Origin: Rhodospirillaceae bacterium
GTDB taxonomy: Bacteria > Pseudomonadota > Alphaproteobacteria > UBA9219
NCBI GenBank assembly: GCA_003486725.1
Contig: DNGD01000122.1
Span: 1 to 9,466, forward strand
Length of the DNA stretch: 9,466 nucleotides
Direction: 5' to 3'
A program made the translations under genes and the position numbers. Position 1 is the stretch's first letter. Every line of letters begins with the position of its first letter. The notes beneath the pieces were generated by a model. That model searched no databases. It was not told where the DNA came from and saw nothing but the letters and a program-made list of their open reading frames with translations. Positions 6,861 to 9,466 of the stretch are shown here, piece after piece.

Positions 6861-6937
6861 CGGAGAGTAGCTCAGCCTGGTAGAGCACTGCCTTCGGGAG
6901 GCAGGGGCCGGAGGTTCGAATCCTCTCTCTCCGACCA
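6861..6937 (+). tRNA. tRNA-Pro(CGG): tRNA-Pro, anticodon CGG
   Basis: A complete cloverleaf can be folded by hand. The acceptor stem is CGGAGAG (6861-6867) with CTCTCCG (6927-6933). The D stem is GCTC/GAGC. The anticodon stem is CTGCC/GGCAG around TTCGGGA, placing the anticodon CGG at 6895-6897. The variable loop has five nucleotides. The T arm is GGAGG-TTCGAAT-CCTCT. The discriminator is A6934 and the CCA end is encoded at 6935-6937. The C1-G72 first pair with A73 is the hallmark of bacterial tRNA-Pro. It reads the codon CCG. Because CCA is encoded, no addition is needed. tRNA 3' ends are common integration sites, and the composition changes right after this one. Confidence 0.97.
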
Positions 6938-6947
6938 TTAAGCAAAA

Positions 6948-6989
6948 TGTCCGCCCAGGACACATAGGTAACAGAATGTACCTAAGGTA
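6948..6989. repeat. Nested inverted repeats directly after tRNA-Pro
   Basis: The 140-nt gap between the tRNA and the flippase gene starts with several small palindromic units. TGTCC (6948-6952) pairs with GGACA (6958-6962). AGGTA (6966-6970) pairs with TACCT (6979-6983). That TACCT also makes the palindrome TACCTAAGGTA (6979-6989). Two loosely similar starts, AAAATGTCC (6944) and AGAATGTAC (6973), give a degenerate direct repeat. The layout is like the end of an insertion sequence or a small dispersed repeat, but no transposase is present. The rest of the gap (6990-7077) shows no gene and only weak promoter-like boxes. Confidence 0.4.
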
Positions 6990-7077
6990 TTGTTATCAAC
7001 TTGCCATTTTCTCCTAACATTTTATCAGAAGGATAGGGCATAGTTGTCGCTAAATCAAAACAGGTTCAAGAATTAAA

Positions 7078-8346
7078 ATGATGAGGTCACATTATCTTCG
7101 CCTCAAATCATCGGAGTTCCTTCGTAATTTCCTGACACTGATGACGGGAACGGGGATTGCTGCTCTTTTTCCTGTTCTTTGCACACCGCTTATTACACGG
7201 TTATACACCCCAGAGCAGTTTGGTATCTTTGCTCTTTTCCTCACCTTTGTAAGTGTATTGAGCTCTATATCTTGCTTGCGATATGAGATTGCGATAGTAC
7301 TGCCGCGTCATAATTATCAGGCTGTCCAATTAGTTGTTTTGTCATTTTTATTGGCCTGTGGCAGTGCGATTGTTCTTGAGATATTCTTTTTGATCTTTGC
7401 AGAAGATATCGCAAGGGCGCTCGAAAAAGATATTGCTGCCTACTTATACTTTGTCCCCCTAGCCGTTTTTTTTAATGGTTTATACGGGCTAATGAATTAT
7501 TATTCGAACAGGCACAAAAGGTATAAAGACCTTTCGATGAGCAAGATCTTAAATAGTTCAAGCTCAACCCTGACCAAAATCGGACTTGGCTATGCTCAAT
7601 TTGGCATATGGGGACTGGTGATAGGACAAATTGTCGGAAGCGTTGTCGGGGCGTTCAATATATGGAGATTATCCTTGGTCTCTATTTTCCTTCACAAAAA
7701 ATCAATTTCTTGGGAGGCTTTAAAAAGGAAGTTCATTTTTTATAAAAACTACCCCATTTACAATATGCCTGCCGTGTTAATGAACACTCTTTCGACGAAC
7801 AGCGGTGTGTTCTTGTTTGGAATCTACTTTGATGCGAAAGATGTCGGGTTGATAGCTCTTGCATCGAATGTACTCCTTTTGCCGATTTCCATAATCGCGA
7901 CTTCCTATTCCCAAATTTTTTATCAAAAAATTTGTTTGATGACCACGCAGGAACAGTTGCGCCAAGCATATAAAAATTCTTTTTATATGCTTTTAGTTAT
8001 TGGAAGTATTTTTTGTGCCGGAGCCTTTGTTTTGCCAGAGAAAATAATAATCCAGATATTAGGTTCCAGTTGGGAAGGAGTAGGCTTCTACATTAAATAC
8101 ACAAGCATATTCGTCTTTTTCCAATTTATATCATCGCCTCTTTCTACGTTGATACCCCGCTGTGATAAAAATGATTTGTTTTTAGTATACCAGATTGCCA
8201 ACTTTCTCTTAGTGAGCGCCTCAATTATAATCCCTAGTTTATACCACTTGGATATTAAGTTCGTTTTCTTAACTTACGTTGCCGTCAAATCTTTGATGTA
8301 TTTCGCTTATGTGTATCTGTGCCGTTTTGTGATATCATATGTTTAG
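7078..8346 (+). CDS. wzx: Polysaccharide flippase, Wzx/MATE-like (oligosaccharide flippase family)
   Basis: This integral membrane protein probably flips undecaprenyl-linked oligosaccharide repeat units across the inner membrane for O-antigen, capsule or exopolysaccharide assembly. The 422 residues are dominated by hydrophobic segments, about 11-12 in number, roughly at 20-40, 47-67, 84-108, 118-138, 172-192, 236-256, 258-280, 301-320, 340-360, 365-388 and 394-416. The N-terminus (L-R-N-F-L-T-L, then T-P-L-I-T-R-L-Y-T-P-E-Q-F-G-I-F at 36-51) is the signature of this family. The ATG at 7078 (or 7081) has only a weak A-rich AAGAA before it. The gene is AT-rich, unlike everything left of the tRNA, and contains two strong inverted repeats near its middle. 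Its last 12 nt overlap the 3' end of the opposite-strand acetyltransferase gene. Substrate cannot be predicted from sequence. Confidence 0.87.
   Translation: MMRSHYLRLKSSEFLRNFLTLMTGTGIAALFPVLCTPLITRLYTPEQFGIFALFLTFVSVLSSISCLRYEIAIVLPRHNYQAVQLVVLSFLLACGSAIVLEIFFLIFAEDIARALEKDIAAYLYFVPLAVFFNGLYGLMNYYSNRHKRYKDLSMSKILNSSSSTLTKIGLGYAQFGIWGLVIGQIVGSVVGAFNIWRLSLVSIFLHKKSISWEALKRKFIFYKNYPIYNMPAVLMNTLSTNSGVFLFGIYFDAKDVGLIALASNVLLLPISIIATSYSQIFYQKICLMTTQEQLRQAYKNSFYMLLVIGSIFCAGAFVLPEKIIIQILGSSWEGVGFYIKYTSIFVFFQFISSPLSTLIPRCDKNDLFLVYQIANFLLVSASIIIPSLYHLDIKFVFLTYVAVKSLMYFAYVYLCRFVISYV
7912..7934. repeat. Perfect 10-base inverted repeat inside wzx
   Basis: CAAATTTTTT (7912-7921) and AAAAAATTTG (7925-7934) pair perfectly around ATC. 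It encodes Q-I-F-Y-Q-K-I-C in the flippase. The stem is almost all A-T. Phe-Tyr-Lys codons in AT-rich DNA favour such palindromes, so a coding by-product is possible. Confidence 0.6.
7964..7992. repeat. Perfect 13-base inverted repeat inside wzx
   Basis: AAGCATATAAAAA (7964-7976) and TTTTTATATGCTT (7980-7992) pair perfectly around TTC. It lies 29 nt after another strong inverted repeat, within a cytoplasmic or loop segment encoding Q-A-Y-K-N-S-F-Y-M-L. As RNA it gives a long hairpin with a U-rich 3' arm; as DNA it could extrude a cruciform. Its role is unknown. Confidence 0.75.
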
Positions 8347-9204
8347 CAGTTTCTTGATGACCTTGCCCCCTCTTCTCGCATAAAATTGCGGCCAGTTTCT
8401 TATGTTATCTGTATTGCGTCCACAACAAACAAAACAGTCTTTATCGTCGCATATGCAGAATTTTGGATCATTCTTTAACCTTGCATATTCGATGTCATAG
8501 GCTTCTCTGCATTTTATCAGGTATGATTCTGCGTCGCCAACATGCCCCACTTTTAATAAGTTCTGCTCGCGATAGAGGGGGTAGAACTTATAAAAAGTTT
8601 TGCTGTCACCGCCGATTTCCGTTCTTTTAAATAATTTAAGCATGCCGTCTTTTTTATAAAAAACGCGATGTATCCAAGGAAACTTTATTTTCTTCAGAAG
8701 CCCAAGATTATATTCGGCTAAGTGCGCTGTGGTAAAACCAGGACTGGTTTCTGTGCATCCGACCAGCAACATTTTTGCATCCAACCCTATGAGTTTTTCC
8801 ATCGGATAATATGAATGTGATGTTTCATCATGCCCTTCCAGAATGTCGGCGGCATGACGCCCTATCGCGACAAATGAGTTTGTGGGGTGACGGCTTCTTT
8901 GCCTGCCAGGGTGTTGCAACATTAGGTTCGCAAAACCTCCCGTGATGGCGGGGACGGTATCATCAAAGGTAAATTCTTTCGGTGGATTGCCGATGATGAG
9001 CGCGAAGCTTTTTGAAAAGGCCAGTCCCACAAGGGTTCCCTCGTCTCCTATAGCATCTAATATGGCATTGATGTGGTCACTTTTGTTTTGAAGGTTGGTA
9101 TGTCCAATGGCGCTTAGAGCTGACCGCACGAGGACGATGTCGCCCCTTTCTAAACCCATTTTGCTATAGTCTTGTGCTAAAGATTCCCTAGTATGCTTTT
9201 TCAT
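8335..9204 (-). CDS. AAC(3)-fold N-acetyltransferase, probably sugar-modifying, with Cys-rich tail
   Basis: This 289-residue protein belongs to the Antibiotic_NAT (aminoglycoside 3-N-acetyltransferase) family, whose members move an acetyl group from acetyl-CoA to an amine. Recognisable landmarks are G-D-I-V-L-V-R-S-A-L-S at 21-31, G-T-L-V at 56-59, R-S-R-H-P-T-N-S at 103-110, A-I-G-R-H-A-A at 113-119, a Y-P-M-E-K-L segment at 133-138 and T-T-A-H-L-A-E at 158-164. The usual H-S-S-L of the CoA loop is R-S-A-L (27-30) here. The C-terminus has C250, C252, C257, C260 and C261, a cluster not part of classical AAC(3) enzymes, possibly binding a metal. Beside a flippase gene, it more likely N-acetylates an amino sugar of a surface glycan than confers drug resistance; this is inference. 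The ribosome binding site is weak (GGAA about 9 nt upstream). It diverges from the next gene across 41 nt. Confidence 0.82.
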   Translation of the reverse strand: MKKHTRESLAQDYSKMGLERGDIVLVRSALSAIGHTNLQNKSDHINAILDAIGDEGTLVGLAFSKSFALIIGNPPKEFTFDDTVPAITGGFANLMLQHPGRQRSRHPTNSFVAIGRHAADILEGHDETSHSYYPMEKLIGLDAKMLLVGCTETSPGFTTAHLAEYNLGLLKKIKFPWIHRVFYKKDGMLKLFKRTEIGGDSKTFYKFYPLYREQNLLKVGHVGDAESYLIKCREAYDIEYARLKNDPKFCICDDKDCFVCCGRNTDNIRNWPQFYARRGGKVIKKLLNI

Positions 9205-9245
9205 GATATATGTTCCGGTTATCCAGTTATAAAGAAAGAGGCATC

Positions 9246-9466
9246 GTGTTGACTGTAGACATCAAAAACGATTTACTCAAGTGGCTCAATCGAATATTGG
9301 CCATTGAGATATCAGATGAATTGTTCGTTGTTCATGATCCGCGTCAGGATTTTTATGAAATAAAATCTACACTCAGCGATCACTCCATAAAAATTAAGAT
9401 TATTAGCAAACTATGGTCATATGGCACAAGTGATCTGCCGTGTGGCTTCCATCAAGATTTACAGGC
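9246..9466 (+). CDS. Start of an unrecognised protein (truncated by the window edge)
   Basis: An open frame begins at GTG 9246, preceded by AAAGAAAGAGG (9231-9241), a good ribosome binding site with four bases before the start, and stays open to the window end (73 codons). A TTG at 9249 is an alternative. The visible part begins M-L-T-V-D-I-K-N-D-L-L-K-W-L, has no signal peptide or membrane segment, and is mixed alpha/beta in character with many Ile and Lys residues, matching the AT-rich composition of its neighbours. I do not recognise the family. It is divergent from the acetyltransferase gene, with TATAAA at 9228-9233 as a possible -10 element in the 41-nt gap. A role in surface glycan synthesis is only suggested by position. 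Confidence 0.6.
   Translation, partial: MLTVDIKNDLLKWLNRILAIEISDELFVVHDPRQDFYEIKSTLSDHSIKIKIISKLWSYGTSDLPCGFHQDLQ

Larger units (their letters stand above)
6938..9466. other. Putative edge of a horizontally acquired surface-polysaccharide locus
   Basis: From the base after the tRNA CCA the sequence turns AT-rich: hand counts of 21/60 G+C at 7501-7560 and at 7981-8040, against 35/60 at 6481-6540. The genes change from housekeeping to a flippase, an acetyltransferase and an unknown, with different codon use. No integrase, transposase or copy of the tRNA 3' end is seen in the window, so integration at the tRNA is inferred. The far end of the locus lies beyond the window. Confidence 0.45.

Noticed and set aside
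6305..6883. + strand open frame overlapping ispB and entering the tRNA gene
   Set aside because: It is out of frame with ispB, Arg/Pro/Ser-rich, and would run into the tRNA.
7517..7534. AAAGGT/ACCTTT inverted repeat with a six-base loop in wzx
   Set aside because: A six-base stem of this kind is expected by chance in a gene of this length. It is noted only as possible company for the two stronger repeats.
8650..8663. 14-base palindrome TTTTTTATAAAAAA inside the acetyltransferase gene, and a similar one at 7737-7748
   Set aside because: Both are explained by Phe-Tyr-Lys codons (TTT-TAT-AAA or the complement) in AT-rich genes and have no loop or GC clamp, so I do not treat them as signals.
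8335..9204. Calling the acetyltransferase an aminoglycoside resistance gene
   Set aside because: Key motif differences, the extra cysteine tail and the flippase neighbour argue against it, and sequence alone gives no support for a drug substrate.
1..9466. CRISPR array, toxin-antitoxin pair, prophage genes or rRNA
   Set aside because: No regularly spaced repeats, no small paired genes, no phage-type proteins and no rRNA sequence were found on either strand.

Overview
The window reads as chromosomal DNA of an alphaproteobacterium. The evidence is the run of cell-wall genes ending in tmk (lytic transglycosylase, rlpA, D,D-carboxypeptidase, tmk), a methyltransferase divergent from a long-chain polyprenyl diphosphate synthase, and a moderately GC-rich left part. 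I cannot name the genus. A Rhodospirillales- or Micavibrio-like lineage is possible, but this is an inference from gene order only.

Region 1 (about 1-3976, + strand) is a tight operon-like series: MltB-type lytic transglycosylase, RlpA (lipoprotein with DPBB and SPOR domains), a PBP5/6-type D-Ala-D-Ala carboxypeptidase and thymidylate kinase, with gaps of 6, 24 and 6 nt. The first three are exported and act on peptidoglycan: cutting glycan strands, acting at the septum, and trimming the stem pentapeptide. Tmk is a cytoplasmic passenger supplying dTDP. The holB and metG genes that often follow tmk in alphaproteobacteria are absent; a 148-nt gap without a recognisable gene comes instead.

Region 2 (about 3977-6937) holds housekeeping genes: mazG (+), a TrmN6-like methyltransferase (-) convergent with it, ispB (+) divergent from the methyltransferase, and a complete tRNA-Pro with anticodon CGG and its own promoter.

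Region 3 (6938-9466) differs in composition. A hand count gives 35/60 G+C for 6481-6540 but 21/60 for 7501-7560 and 21/60 for 7981-8040. It starts directly after the tRNA with a short stretch of nested inverted repeats. It then carries a Wzx-like polysaccharide flippase (+), an AAC(3)-fold N-acetyltransferase (-) that overlaps the flippase tail to tail, and the start of an unrecognised gene (+) running off the window. This looks like the edge of a horizontally acquired surface-polysaccharide locus placed next to tRNA-Pro. The acetyltransferase has an odd cysteine-rich C-terminus and a changed CoA-loop motif, and is more likely to modify a sugar than an antibiotic.

No CRISPR array, transposase, integrase or rRNA is visible. 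The best candidates for something new are the acetyltransferase with its divergent unknown partner, the two strong hairpins inside the flippase gene, and the repeat cluster at the tRNA junction.
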